Below, one piece after another: positions 9,114 to 17,393 of a DNA stretch of 64,000 nt; positions within the stretch are counted from its first letter, which is position 1, and every line of letters starts with the position of its first letter. The stretch spans positions 136,664 to 200,663 of the forward strand of contig UBMI01000019.1 in NCBI GenBank assembly GCA_900466475.1, written 5' to 3'. The translations under genes were made by a program, and so were the position numbers. The notes beneath the pieces were generated by a model. It was not told the DNA's origin, did not search any database, and saw only the letters and a list, made by a program, of their open reading frames with translations. The DNA is from Hyphomicrobiales bacterium. Its GTDB lineage: Bacteria; Pseudomonadota; Alphaproteobacteria; Rhizobiales; Rhizobiaceae.

Positions 9114-9280
9114 CCGCTCCCTGGTATCAGAGCCCGATCCGGCGACCAATCGTCTCCGATCGATGTGTGCCATTCAATCATTTGATCTTTTGAGCTGTTT
9201 CAGGCGGCGGCACAGGTGCGGACAGGATCGATGGAAGCCGGCGACGCGGCGTACTGATGGCCGCCGCGTCGCCGCATCGA

Positions 9281-10324
9281 TCAATGCGTTGCGGGTTCGA
9301 GATAGCGGCGCAGATTGTCGCTGATCTGTTCGATCGCGGCTTGCGTCGAAGGCACGTTGCGGATCGCGTTCAACAGGACGAAGTCATGGATCGTGCCGTT
9401 GTAGCGGGCGGCAGCCACTGTCACGCCGGCTTCCTTCAGTTTGCGGGCATAGGCCTCGCCCTCGTCGCGCAGCGGATCGTTCTCGGCAGTGATGACGAGT
9501 GCCGGCGGCAGGCCCTTCAGCTGATCGATGCTGGCGCGCAGCGGCGATACATAAGGGTTGTCGCGGGTCTTGGCGTCGGGCGCGTAGAGATCCCAGCCGT
9601 ATTTCATGAAGGCGCGCGCCAGGAAACGCTGTTCTCCATATTCGTGATAGGAGCCGGTATCGACGCTGGCATCGGTCGCCGGGATCATCAGAACCTGCAA
9701 GCTGATCTTCGGTCCGTTGCGGTCCTTGGCCATGATCGACAGGGCGGCGGCCATGTTACCGCCGACAGAATTGCCGGCGACCGCGATGCGGCTGCCATCG
9801 GCGCCGAATTCATCGGCATGGGCCGCGACCCATTTCAGCGCGGCATAGGATTGATCGAGCTGCGTGGGGAACCGTGCTTCCGGCAGGGACGTATATTCGA
9901 CGAAGACGCCGACCTGGCCGGAGCCGACGACGAGATCGCGCAGCAGGCGCTGATGATTTTCATAATTGCCGACGATCCAGACGCCGCCGTGAATGAAGAG
10001 CAGCACGCCGGGTTTGCCGGTGATGTGCTCGGGCTTCATGATGTAGATCTTCACGCTCTGACCATCCTGGGTGATGGTCTGCTCGGTCGTGGTCACGCCC
10101 GACATGTCGACCGGCGTCATGTTCTGAAGCCCGGTCAGGATCTCCTGGGGCTTGGGCTGCGGCAGTTCCCAGAACGGGCTTGGATCCTTGTTGATCTCGG
10201 CAAGGAAGGCGCGGACCTGGGGGTCGATCCGCGGGTCGGTGGCAGCGTCCGGCGCCGCTTGAGCGGGCTGAATCATGAGATTTACTCCAAGGCTGAGGGT
10301 TGCGAGTAGGGGCAAGAGTTTCAC
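9281..10324 (-). CDS. Exported alpha/beta hydrolase, HSL-type esterase
   Basis: A 347-residue secreted hydrolase of the hormone-sensitive-lipase-like group. The oxyanion motif is H112-G-G, the nucleophile elbow is G-N-S186-V-G-G, and D283 (ENDPLRDEGE) and H313 (IHDF) complete the triad. A signal peptide of about 24 residues ends in QPAQAAP. I selected the GTG at 10324 because it starts exactly at the signal peptide and has GGAGAGAAAG about 8 bases upstream; the longer ORF from 10396 adds an unlikely tail. Probably cleaves short-chain esters in the periplasm. It follows the LuxR regulator gene on the same strand with a 99-base gap, so that regulator may control it. Confidence 0.87.
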   Translation of the reverse strand: MKLLPLLATLSLGVNLMIQPAQAAPDAATDPRIDPQVRAFLAEINKDPSPFWELPQPKPQEILTGLQNMTPVDMSGVTTTEQTITQDGQSVKIYIMKPEHITGKPGVLLFIHGGVWIVGNYENHQRLLRDLVVGSGQVGVFVEYTSLPEARFPTQLDQSYAALKWVAAHADEFGADGSRIAVAGNSVGGNMAAALSIMAKDRNGPKISLQVLMIPATDASVDTGSYHEYGEQRFLARAFMKYGWDLYAPDAKTRDNPYVSPLRASIDQLKGLPPALVITAENDPLRDEGEAYARKLKEAGVTVAAARYNGTIHDFVLLNAIRNVPSTQAAIEQISDNLRRYLEPATH

Positions 10325-10423
10325 GGTCTTTCTCTCCGGGAAGGTTGCACGCAGCCGCATTGGTAGCCCCCGGCCAGGAGCTTTCGCTTCTGTCAAATGA
10401 CCAGTCCGGTGACAGGTCGGTGG

Positions 10424-13243
10424 TCAGCTTTCAGGCGTGATGGCGTCGGTCAGAATGGGACGCAGCGCCGAGCGCGACGTGACGCCGGTCTTCGCAAAGA
10501 TGCGATGAAGGTGGTAGCCGACCGTGCGATGCGACAGATAGAGCCTGGCGCCGATTTCCTTGTTCGACAGGCCTTCGGCGGCAAGCTGGGCAATGTGCAG
10601 CTCCTGTGGGGTCAGCATTTCCCAGACATATTCGGTCCGCTTGCGGCTCGCTTCTCCCGAAGCGCGCAGTTCCTCGCGCGCACGCTCGCTCCAGGGCAGG
10701 GCGCTCAGCGCATCGAAGATGTCGCGGGCCTCGCGCAAAGGCGCTCTCGCATCGGCGGACCGGCGCTGGCGGCGCAGCCATATGCCATAGGCCAGCAGAA
10801 GACGTCCTCTCAGGAAAGGCCATTTGCCTGCGCCCGGCCCGAGACCCTGCAGATAGAACCGCTCGGCCTCCTCGGGTGTTGCGAGCAGCGCCCTGCCGTA
10901 GGACAGCATCGTTTCGACCCAGGGCACTGGCGACGGACCGGCGACACGCTGCATCTGCTCGATTACCTCCTCGGCCGTTTCGGCATGCCCGGAGAAGACC
11001 GCGGCCTCCACGAAATCGGCGAGACCGAAGAATTGCAGACCGGAATTGAAGGCCGGATCGGCAGGGATGAAAAGACGCCGCAGATGCTCATAGGCCTCCC
11101 AATGCCGGCCCGCGCCGATGGCGGCCGTGCCGCGCGCGATCTGCAGCATTGCCAGCAGGAAGCTCGCGCCGACAGAGACGACCAGGCGCTCGGCCTGGGC
11201 CGCAAACGCTTGCGACTGGTCCAGATTGCCCATCATGCCCGCAAGCCTCGCCTTGACGATCGTGGCCGCGGCAATCCAGAGCGTGCCTCCCGTTTCTTCG
11301 GCGAAGCGAACGGATTCTTCGGCCTCCCGCATCGCGCCCGTCCAGTCGCCGACTTCCATTTCTGCCCAGGCCTGAGCAAAGAGCACACGCGCGAGGTCGC
11401 TGAGCCGCCCCTGATCGCGCAAGGCGGCAGCCGAATAGGTCAGCAAACCGACGCCGAGGTCGAAGGCGCCGATGACATTGGCCGTACTGCCGAGAATGCG
11501 CGCCGCGACCGGATTGCCGCTGCTCGTGCCTGCAAGCTGCTTGAGCCTGCCCGATATCTCGCCGCCGAGGTGAAGCGGCTCGACGTAAGCGGATATGGCG
11601 ATCAGGCGTGGATCGGTGTCGGGCAAGTCGAGCCTGTTTGCGGCCATCAGGATGCTTTTGCGAAGATCCGCCTGCGCATTGCTCCACCAGCAGCGCTGGG
11701 CAGCGCGCCAGAGCAGGTTGCTTGCCAGATCCGTGGCGCCGGCAGCATGGGCCTCGGCGGCGAGGCCAACCAGACTGGGGATTTTCGTGGGGTCGTTGAC
11801 CATCGGAGGCTGGCCCATCTCGCGGCACCAGCCGATCCGTGCCGATGCGACAGGATCAGCCTCGCTGACATTGGCCTGGCGCAGCAGACGCTCCAGCAGG
11901 TCCGGCTGGCCGAGATCGGCGGCAAGCTCGGCGGCGCGCAGGAAACGGTCGCTCCTGGCTTTCGGCGTGCCGCTCAGCGCCGCCGCCCTTTCGAGAACCT
12001 CGATTGCCATGGCGACGGCACCTTTGCGCAAGGCGCGGCCGGCCATCGTATCATATTCGCCCGCCAGTTCTTCATCCGGTCCGATCGTCGCCGCCGCTCG
12101 ATGCCATAAATGCCGGTCCAGCTCCTGATGAACGATCGCGGCAAGGGCGGCATGGATCCTGTGCCGCGTCGCCAGATCTGCCGCCTGGTGCATTGCAGAG
12201 CGCACCAGCGGATGCCGGAACCGCACCTCCGTTTCGTCAAGGTCGATCAGCCTGGCGGCAATGGCAGGCGTCAGGGCACTGACGTCCACTTCTGCGCCCA
12301 ATACGGCTTTGCCGGCGCGCAGGATTTCGTGGAGCGATGTCCCGTCGTTTTCCGCCGCCACGAACAGCAGCATCCGGGTTGCGGCGGGAAGATCTGCCAG
12401 ACGGGACGAGAAGGCGCGTTCCAGGCGTTCCGTCAGCGGAAGCCATGTCGTATCCCTGATATCAGCCGCTCGCCTGTCGCGCGGCAGTTCCAGGAGGGCG
12501 AGGGGATTGCCCGCGGCCTCCTGGAGGAAGCGGCTGCGCAGATCGGCCGAAAGATCAGGCGCATGGGCGTCCAGCAGGTGTTCGGCGTCGGCTTCGCCGA
12601 GCCCCGAAAGCCGAAGCCGCAGGTGGGAGGGATCGTCGAACAGGCGGTCGAAGCCGTCGCGCATGGCCACGAACAGAACGATAGGATCCGAACTCAGCCT
12701 GCGGGAGATGAAGGCCAGCACCTCATAGGTCGCCTCGTCCAGCCACTGGGCGTCATCGGCAATGAGCAGGATGGGGCTTCGCGCCGCACTTTCCGTCAGA
12801 AGGGACAGTGCCGCGAGCGCCACAAGGAAGATGTCGGGTGGGCCTGTGTCATCATGCATGCCGAAAGCGGAGAACAGGGCAGATCGCTGACGGGGGACCA
12901 GGTTGACGGCCTCCTTCATCAGCGGGCGGAGCGCCTGCTCGAGCGCTGCGAAGGGCAGATGAACCTCGGCCAGAACGCCGGTCATGCTCAGGACCGTCAG
13001 ATCGCGCTCGCGGGCCTGATGCCTGGCCTGCTCGAGGAGGGCGGATTTTCCGATCCCGGGCTCGCCGCTGATCACCAGCGTCGACCCGCCCTGGTCGATC
13101 CGCGCAATCATCCTGTCGATCAGGGCTATGTCGCGATCCCGGCCCTGCAGGAATTCGGGGCCGGCGACGCGTGCAGACCGGGCGGGCGCGCCCTTGCCTT
13201 GTCTGCGCCGCGGCGCCGCGATCTTTTCCGACTGCTTGGCCAT
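10424..13243 (-). CDS. Large ATP-binding LuxR family (LAL/MalT-like) transcriptional regulator
   Basis: This 939-residue protein has an N-terminal AAA/STAND-type ATPase module with Walker A G60-E-P-G-I-G-K-S67 and a Walker B-like ILLIADDAQWLDE. A long helical repeat region follows, and the C-terminal LuxR DNA-binding domain contains LTPQELHIAQLAAEGLSNKE. Such regulators respond to a small inducer bound to the repeat region and activate nearby genes. The ATG at 13243 gives MAKQSEKIAA; another in-frame ATG lies at 13306, and neither has a strong ribosome site. The downstream esterase on the same strand is the obvious candidate target or co-transcribed gene. Confidence 0.88.
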   Translation of the reverse strand: MAKQSEKIAAPRRRQGKGAPARSARVAGPEFLQGRDRDIALIDRMIARIDQGGSTLVISGEPGIGKSALLEQARHQARERDLTVLSMTGVLAEVHLPFAALEQALRPLMKEAVNLVPRQRSALFSAFGMHDDTGPPDIFLVALAALSLLTESAARSPILLIADDAQWLDEATYEVLAFISRRLSSDPIVLFVAMRDGFDRLFDDPSHLRLRLSGLGEADAEHLLDAHAPDLSADLRSRFLQEAAGNPLALLELPRDRRAADIRDTTWLPLTERLERAFSSRLADLPAATRMLLFVAAENDGTSLHEILRAGKAVLGAEVDVSALTPAIAARLIDLDETEVRFRHPLVRSAMHQAADLATRHRIHAALAAIVHQELDRHLWHRAAATIGPDEELAGEYDTMAGRALRKGAVAMAIEVLERAAALSGTPKARSDRFLRAAELAADLGQPDLLERLLRQANVSEADPVASARIGWCREMGQPPMVNDPTKIPSLVGLAAEAHAAGATDLASNLLWRAAQRCWWSNAQADLRKSILMAANRLDLPDTDPRLIAISAYVEPLHLGGEISGRLKQLAGTSSGNPVAARILGSTANVIGAFDLGVGLLTYSAAALRDQGRLSDLARVLFAQAWAEMEVGDWTGAMREAEESVRFAEETGGTLWIAAATIVKARLAGMMGNLDQSQAFAAQAERLVVSVGASFLLAMLQIARGTAAIGAGRHWEAYEHLRRLFIPADPAFNSGLQFFGLADFVEAAVFSGHAETAEEVIEQMQRVAGPSPVPWVETMLSYGRALLATPEEAERFYLQGLGPGAGKWPFLRGRLLLAYGIWLRRQRRSADARAPLREARDIFDALSALPWSERAREELRASGEASRKRTEYVWEMLTPQELHIAQLAAEGLSNKEIGARLYLSHRTVGYHLHRIFAKTGVTSRSALRPILTDAITPES

Positions 13244-13558
13244 CAATCTAACGCTGCCTGCTCTGATCCGCGCGCAGGAATGCAAGCGAATCGAATCCCG
13301 GACCATGGTTCAGCAACTGCCGAAGCGTCGCCTTGTCATGGAGCGTGCCATTCGCGGGCATGTCCGTAAAGCAGCTTCGATACGGGCAAGGGAACCCGGA
13401 TTGCACGAGGAGGAAAGAGCGCTGCCGCCGCGATCAAATAGTGCCGACGCGCAGTGACGTTCGCAAATTTGTCATATCCGCTGGTTAGAAGCGGCGGCCT
13501 GCGCGCAGCCTGTCGAGGGACTCAGCTGCTGCGCCTTCCTTTTCCTGGAACGAGAGCC

Positions 13559-14800
13559 ATGCAGCAAAACAATCCGGCAGTGATCATCGAGGGTGCAACC
13601 GTGGTTTTCGGCGACCGTCTGGAGAGCGCCTCCGTGCGTATCGAAGACGGGCGGATCACCGGTATCGACGGCGCGCGCGACGGCGCTGATGTCATCGACG
13701 GACGCGGTCATCTGCTCGGCCCCGCCTTCGTTGACATTCACGGCGATGCCTTCGAGCGGCAGGTCATGCCGCGGCCCGGCACCATGCTGCCGGTGGCGGC
13801 CGCGCTGCTCGAGACCGATCGCCAGCTTGCCGCCAACGGTATCGCCACGGCCTATCACGCGCTGACGCTCAGCTGGGAGCCCGGGCTGCGCTCGGTCGAA
13901 ACCGGTTACGCGATCGTGCGTGCGCTCGACACGCTCACGCCGCGGCTGACGGTGGACAATCGCGTGCAGCTGCGCTGGGAAACCTTCTGCTTCGAGGCGA
14001 TCGATCTCATTCGCGAGGCGCTTGCCGGTCCGCGCCTGCCGTCGATCGCCTTCAACGACCATACGTCGATGGTGATGCTGCATCCGTCGATCCCGCTGCA
14101 GGAGCGGCCATTCGACCTCGATCCGGCCTTCCCGACCGTGGATCCCGAAACGCCCAGCTTCACCGAGAAGATGGCCGAACGCGCCAAGCGGGCAAAAATT
14201 CCGGTGGCCGACATGGTGGCGCTCGTGCGCAGCATGTGGGAACGCCGTCCTGAGGTGCCCGGTGCGATCGAGGAAGTCGCGGCCCTCGGCAAGGCTGCGG
14301 GCGCACCGATGCTGTCGCATGACGACAGCCAGATCGAAACGCGCGATTTCTTCCGCCTGCGCGGCGCGCGGATCTGCGAATTCCCGATGAACCGCAGGGT
14401 GGCGCGGGCGGCCCGCGATGCCGGCGACTTCATCGTCTTCGGCGCGCCGAATGCGACGCGCGGCGGCAGCCATCTCGCCTCGATCGGCGCGGCCGACATG
14501 ATCCGCGAGGGGCTCTGCGACATTCTCGCCTCGGATTATTACTATCCGGCGATGCTGCTCGGCCTCGCAAGGCTGAAGGCCGACGGCGTGGCACCGCTCC
14601 ATGCGCTCTGGCCGCTCGTGTCAGGCAACCCGGCACAGGCCTCCGGCCTTGCCGATCGTGGTCTCATCGAAATCGGCAAGCGGGCGGATCTCGTGCTGGT
14701 CGACTGGCCCGAGGGCGGAGCACCGGCAGTTCGCCGCACCTGGGTCGGCGGCCGCGAAGCCTATCGCGCGGCGCCCGCCGGTGAATTCGCAATGGCCTGA
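13559..14800 (+). CDS. phnM: PhnM-like amidohydrolase (ribose 1-methylphosphonate 5-triphosphate diphosphatase)
   Basis: The 413-residue protein is an amidohydrolase-superfamily enzyme most like PhnM of the C-P lyase pathway, which removes diphosphate from alpha-D-ribose 1-methylphosphonate 5-triphosphate. The hallmark FVDIHGDAFERQVMPRPG (residues 58-74) is present, along with later metal-site segments SHDDS and ILASDYYYP. The ATG at 13559 is preceded by GGAACGAGAG; the ORF upstream to 13454 lacks family character. No other phn gene lies next to it in this window, so it may serve a different substrate or complement a distant C-P lyase operon. Confidence 0.8.
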   Translation: MQQNNPAVIIEGATVVFGDRLESASVRIEDGRITGIDGARDGADVIDGRGHLLGPAFVDIHGDAFERQVMPRPGTMLPVAAALLETDRQLAANGIATAYHALTLSWEPGLRSVETGYAIVRALDTLTPRLTVDNRVQLRWETFCFEAIDLIREALAGPRLPSIAFNDHTSMVMLHPSIPLQERPFDLDPAFPTVDPETPSFTEKMAERAKRAKIPVADMVALVRSMWERRPEVPGAIEEVAALGKAAGAPMLSHDDSQIETRDFFRLRGARICEFPMNRRVARAARDAGDFIVFGAPNATRGGSHLASIGAADMIREGLCDILASDYYYPAMLLGLARLKADGVAPLHALWPLVSGNPAQASGLADRGLIEIGKRADLVLVDWPEGGAPAVRRTWVGGREAYRAAPAGEFAMA

Positions 14801-14831
14801 GACCGGCGGAATATCGCCCGGAACTGTCCGA

Positions 14832-14863
14832 TCCATATCTGCGCGCTACATCGCAGATATGGA
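14832..14863. promoter_or_regulatory. 12-bp inverted repeat spanning the start of a small membrane-protein gene
   Basis: TCCATATCTGCG (14832-14843) and CGCAGATATGGA (14852-14863) are perfect inverted arms with an 8-base centre. The ATG of the next gene (14859) is inside the right arm. As DNA it could be a dimeric repressor operator; as mRNA it would hide the start codon in a stem. Confidence 0.55.
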
Positions 14864-15026
14864 AACGCTCTATGTCCTGCTCATATTCGCCGTAGCCGTT
14901 GCCGCCATCTATCTGGCCGGCAAGTGGAACACATCCGACGCCGACCACTATATGGGCTTCGACAACCTGCGTTCGCGCGGCAAGCCCAAGGCCTCTGATG
15001 GCGACAGGGATGCGGAGAAGGAATGA
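14859..15026 (+). CDS. Small single-pass membrane protein, function unknown
   Basis: A 55-residue ORF that starts with a hydrophobic segment, METLYVLLIFAVAVAAIYLA, followed by a polar, charged tail ending GDRDAEKE. This is a believable N-anchored single-pass membrane protein with a cytoplasmic or periplasmic tail. I do not recognise a family. It begins 58 bases after phnM on the same strand and has no strong ribosome-binding site; its start codon lies in a perfect 12-bp inverted repeat. Confidence rests on the clean membrane-segment plus soluble-tail pattern and on codon use like the neighbours. Confidence 0.6.
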   Translation: METLYVLLIFAVAVAAIYLAGKWNTSDADHYMGFDNLRSRGKPKASDGDRDAEKE

Positions 15027-15076
15027 AGCCCTCATGGGGATGCGACAGGCGGGCCCGATCGGGAAGGCGCGCTGTT

Positions 15077-15673
15077 TTAGCGGAACATTCTCGCCTTTAA
15101 ACCCGCGATGACTTCGTCCGACACCTGGCGCAATTCCTCTCGCGAAGCACCATCATAGGCCTGGACGGACAGGCCCTGCAGGACAGCGACAAGATAACGG
15201 GCCAGCGAGAGAGCGTGGTCCCGGTCCAGCCAGTGCCCGAGCGTTGCTGCGATCATGTCGCGCATCGTGTCGCGGCGTTCCGCCAGCTCGCGCGCGAGTT
15301 CCGCATGGTCGGGGCCGCACTGGATCATGCCGCTCGAGATCATGCAGCCCCGCTCTCCGGCCGGGTCGATGACGGCGTCGATTGCCTTGTGGAGCAGGGT
15401 TTCGACCGTCTCCTGAAGGGTCTTGGTGGGTTTGATATCCCAGACCGGCCCGCGCAAACCGAAATAGCGTTCGAGCGCCTCGCGGTAGAGGCCGGCTTTG
15501 CTGCCGAAGGCCGAATAGAGGCTCGGGGGCGCGACGCCGATTGCCGCCGTCAGGTCGTTCAGCGAGACGCCCTCGTATCCATGCCGCCAGAAGAGCCGCA
15601 TGGCGATGTCGATCGCCTCGTCCCGGTCGAAGGTTCGCGGGCCGCCGCGGCGTGTTTTCACAACCTTATCCAT
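15077..15673 (-). CDS. TetR family transcriptional regulator
   Basis: A 198-residue TetR-type repressor. The N-terminal helix-turn-helix spans about residues 15-60 and includes SLNDLTAAIGVAPPSLYSAF. The C-terminal part resembles the TetR_C group with GCMISSGMIQCGPDH. I chose the ATG at 15673, since the region upstream encodes no family sequence and the palindrome TAGTGATCACTA (15673-15684) abuts it; no Shine-Dalgarno is seen, so the mRNA may be nearly leaderless. It is divergent from the exported hydrolase gene at 15751 and most likely represses both. Confidence 0.88.
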   Translation of the reverse strand: MDKVVKTRRGGPRTFDRDEAIDIAMRLFWRHGYEGVSLNDLTAAIGVAPPSLYSAFGSKAGLYREALERYFGLRGPVWDIKPTKTLQETVETLLHKAIDAVIDPAGERGCMISSGMIQCGPDHAELARELAERRDTMRDMIAATLGHWLDRDHALSLARYLVAVLQGLSVQAYDGASREELRQVSDEVIAGLKARMFR

Positions 15674-15684
15674 AGTGATCACTA
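15673..15684. promoter_or_regulatory. TetR operator, site 1
   Basis: TAGTGATCACTA is a perfect 12-base palindrome touching the TetR start codon. A near-identical copy lies at 15722-15733; the centres are 49 bases apart. This pairing in a TetR divergon strongly suggests the operator. Confidence 0.7.
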
Positions 15685-15692
15685 AAGACTGC

Positions 15693-15720
15693 TTGACAGC
15701 AAAAGGCAAGCGATTAGTTT
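15693..15720 (+). promoter_or_regulatory. Candidate promoter for the hydrolase gene
   Basis: TTGACA (15693-15698) and TAGTTT (15715-15720) are 16 bases apart and lie about 30 bases upstream of the hydrolase start, directly before operator site 2, so repressor binding would block transcription start. Confidence 0.55.
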
Positions 15721-15721
15721 G

Positions 15722-15733
15722 TAGTGATCGCTA
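15722..15733. promoter_or_regulatory. TetR operator, site 2
   Basis: TAGTGATCGCTA differs by one base from the perfect palindrome at 15673-15684 and overlaps the expected transcription start of the hydrolase promoter. Confidence 0.65.
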
Positions 15734-15750
15734 AACATAAGGATTTTGGC

Positions 15751-16644
15751 ATGTTGAGAATAATGCGCGGTTTCTTGGTGGTGGTCCTGCTGGCGGGACT
15801 GTCTTCCGTGGCGGTGGCCGCGGAGAAGAATTACACGGTGAAGGCGCCTGATGGCGTCGAGATCGCGGTTCAGGAAGCGGGCGATCCCGCCGGGCCGGCG
15901 ATCGTTTTCGTCCACGGCCTGCTCGGCAGCCATCTCAACTGGGATATGCAGGTCGGCAGTCCGGAGCTGCAGAAGTTTCGGCTGATCAGCTACGACATGC
16001 GCGGCCACGGCCTGTCGGGCAAGCCTGACGATGCCGAGGCCTATCGCGACGGGCGCCGCTGGGCCGACGATCTCTCGGCGGTCCTGAAGGAGACCGGGGT
16101 TAGCAAGCCTGTCCTCGTCGGCTGGTCGCTCGGCGGTGTCGTCATCTCGAACTATCTTGCCGCCTATGGCGACGGCGCCATTGCCGGCGTCGTCTATGTC
16201 GACGGCGTGATCGAACTCAATGCTGCGCTTATCACCGCGCATCCCGATGTCTATGCCGGCATGGCCTCGGATGAGCTCAAGGTGCATCTCGATGCGGTCA
16301 AAACCTTCCTGGCCCTGTGTTTTGCAACGCAGCCGGATACGGCAACCTTCGAGCGCCTGCTCTCCAATGCCGCGATGGCCTCATGGATCATGACGCGGAC
16401 AGTGCCGTCGATGACCGTTTCGGCTGCCGAGGGTCTGGGCAAAGCGCACGTTCCGGTTCTCCTGCTCTATGGCGGCAAGGACGATCTGGTGAATGTCGAG
16501 CCGAGCATCGCGCGCGCCCGCGCGCTCAATCCGGCCGTTCGGGAAAAGATCTATGCGGAGTCTGGCCACGCGCCATTCCTGGAGGAGGCACCGCGCTTCA
16601 ACCGCGACCTGGCGGAGTTCCGGGACTCGGTTTCCGGCAAGTGA
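15751..16644 (+). CDS. Exported alpha/beta hydrolase
   Basis: A 297-residue alpha/beta-fold hydrolase with a signal peptide of about 24 residues ending SSVAVAAE. The nucleophile elbow is G-W-S126-L-G-G, an acid residue lies in GGKDD (about 244-245), and the His is in S-G-H273-A-P-F. The oxyanion region is F-V-H-G-L-L-G. It resembles haloperoxidase/esterase-like periplasmic hydrolases. The ATG at 15751 follows AAGGA by 7 bases. Gene order and twin operator palindromes indicate control by the divergent TetR repressor, so its substrate may be related to the repressor's inducer. Confidence 0.88.
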   Translation: MLRIMRGFLVVVLLAGLSSVAVAAEKNYTVKAPDGVEIAVQEAGDPAGPAIVFVHGLLGSHLNWDMQVGSPELQKFRLISYDMRGHGLSGKPDDAEAYRDGRRWADDLSAVLKETGVSKPVLVGWSLGGVVISNYLAAYGDGAIAGVVYVDGVIELNAALITAHPDVYAGMASDELKVHLDAVKTFLALCFATQPDTATFERLLSNAAMASWIMTRTVPSMTVSAAEGLGKAHVPVLLLYGGKDDLVNVEPSIARARALNPAVREKIYAESGHAPFLEEAPRFNRDLAEFRDSVSGK

Positions 16645-16722
16645 AGCACGGGAAGGGGGCGGGCAGTGTGCTCGCTCCCTTTCTGCTTCTGTCGCGACAT
16701 CTTCTCTCGGCGCAAGCACGCC

Positions 16723-17247
16723 TCAATTTATGGCCCCACGCCCGAGTGCCGCCGATTGCTCCAACGTGATGGCATGGCCGAGCGGATCGGCGTGGCGATG
16801 AGAAAGCCGCCACTCTCCGTCCTCACGCCGATAGACGAGCGTCACCCGCAACGCCCAGTCCTGTGCGGGCAGGCCACCGACTTCGACGTGGGCGCGCTCG
16901 ATGACGGCGAGCACGATCATGTCGGCGCTGGCATAGGTTTGGACGACTTCCTGTTTCAGCGTGCCGTTCCTGAAGAACTGCCGCATGCCATCCCAGGTCT
17001 TTTCGGTGAAGCCGGCCTCGTGGGACGGCGTGCCGCCGAAGGGCGACATCAGCGTGAAATCCTGCGTGCGCGGCACAAGCGTCCGGTAGGTGTCGACATC
17101 GCCACGCATCAGCGCGGCATTGGCCTCTTCCGATATCCGGGCGAGATCGGCTGCCGGCATATCGGCCTTGATGTCGCGGACATTGCCGGCAAGGGAGGCA
17201 AGACCGGCGGTGCCGGCAACGAGAAGGGATCGTCTTGAAGGTGACAT
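16723..17247 (-). CDS. SnoaL/NTF2-like protein with Tat-type leader
   Basis: The 174-residue protein starts with MSPSRRSLLVAG, a twin-arginine-like leader followed by a short hydrophobic stretch, so it may be exported folded. The remainder resembles the SnoaL/DUF4440 branch of the NTF2-like alpha+beta cone fold, including ANAALMRGDVDTYRTLVP at the start and a C-terminal VYRREDGEWRLSHRHAD. Members are small enzymes or binding proteins. It is divergent from a LysR gene at 17386, which probably controls it. Three tandem 16-base repeats lie immediately upstream (17254-17301). Confidence 0.8.
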   Translation of the reverse strand: MSPSRRSLLVAGTAGLASLAGNVRDIKADMPAADLARISEEANAALMRGDVDTYRTLVPRTQDFTLMSPFGGTPSHEAGFTEKTWDGMRQFFRNGTLKQEVVQTYASADMIVLAVIERAHVEVGGLPAQDWALRVTLVYRREDGEWRLSHRHADPLGHAITLEQSAALGRGAIN

Positions 17248-17253
17248 GAGATT

Positions 17254-17301
17254 TCCTTTGCTAGCCTGGTCCTTTGCTAGTCTGGTCCTTTGCCGGCCTG
17301 G
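17254..17301. repeat. Tandem repeat, 3 x 16 bp
   Basis: TCCTTTGCTAGCCTGG, TCCTTTGCTAGTCTGG and TCCTTTGCCGGCCTGG follow one another without gaps between the SnoaL-like gene and its divergent LysR regulator. Copies differ at one to three positions. Unit number may vary between strains and change the leader of the minus-strand gene. Confidence 0.8.
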
Positions 17302-17376
17302 GGTTCAGAAGCGCGGCTGCGGAGCCTGCATGTCCAAACAATGCCGGTTTTCGAATGCTGAAGCCAATGATATGAT

Positions 17377-17393
17377 TTCAGCAATATGCTGAA
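17377..17393. promoter_or_regulatory. LysR-type box overlapping the regulator start codon
   Basis: TTCAGCA-ATA-TGCTGAA is a perfect inverted repeat with the T-N11-A geometry of LysR sites. It covers the ATG at 17386, which suits autorepression by the LysR protein and activation of the divergent gene. Confidence 0.6.

Noticed and set aside
10397-13369. Two long plus-strand ORFs (570 and 419 residues)
   Set aside because: Antisense shadows of the LuxR-type regulator in high-GC DNA; no family-like sequence.
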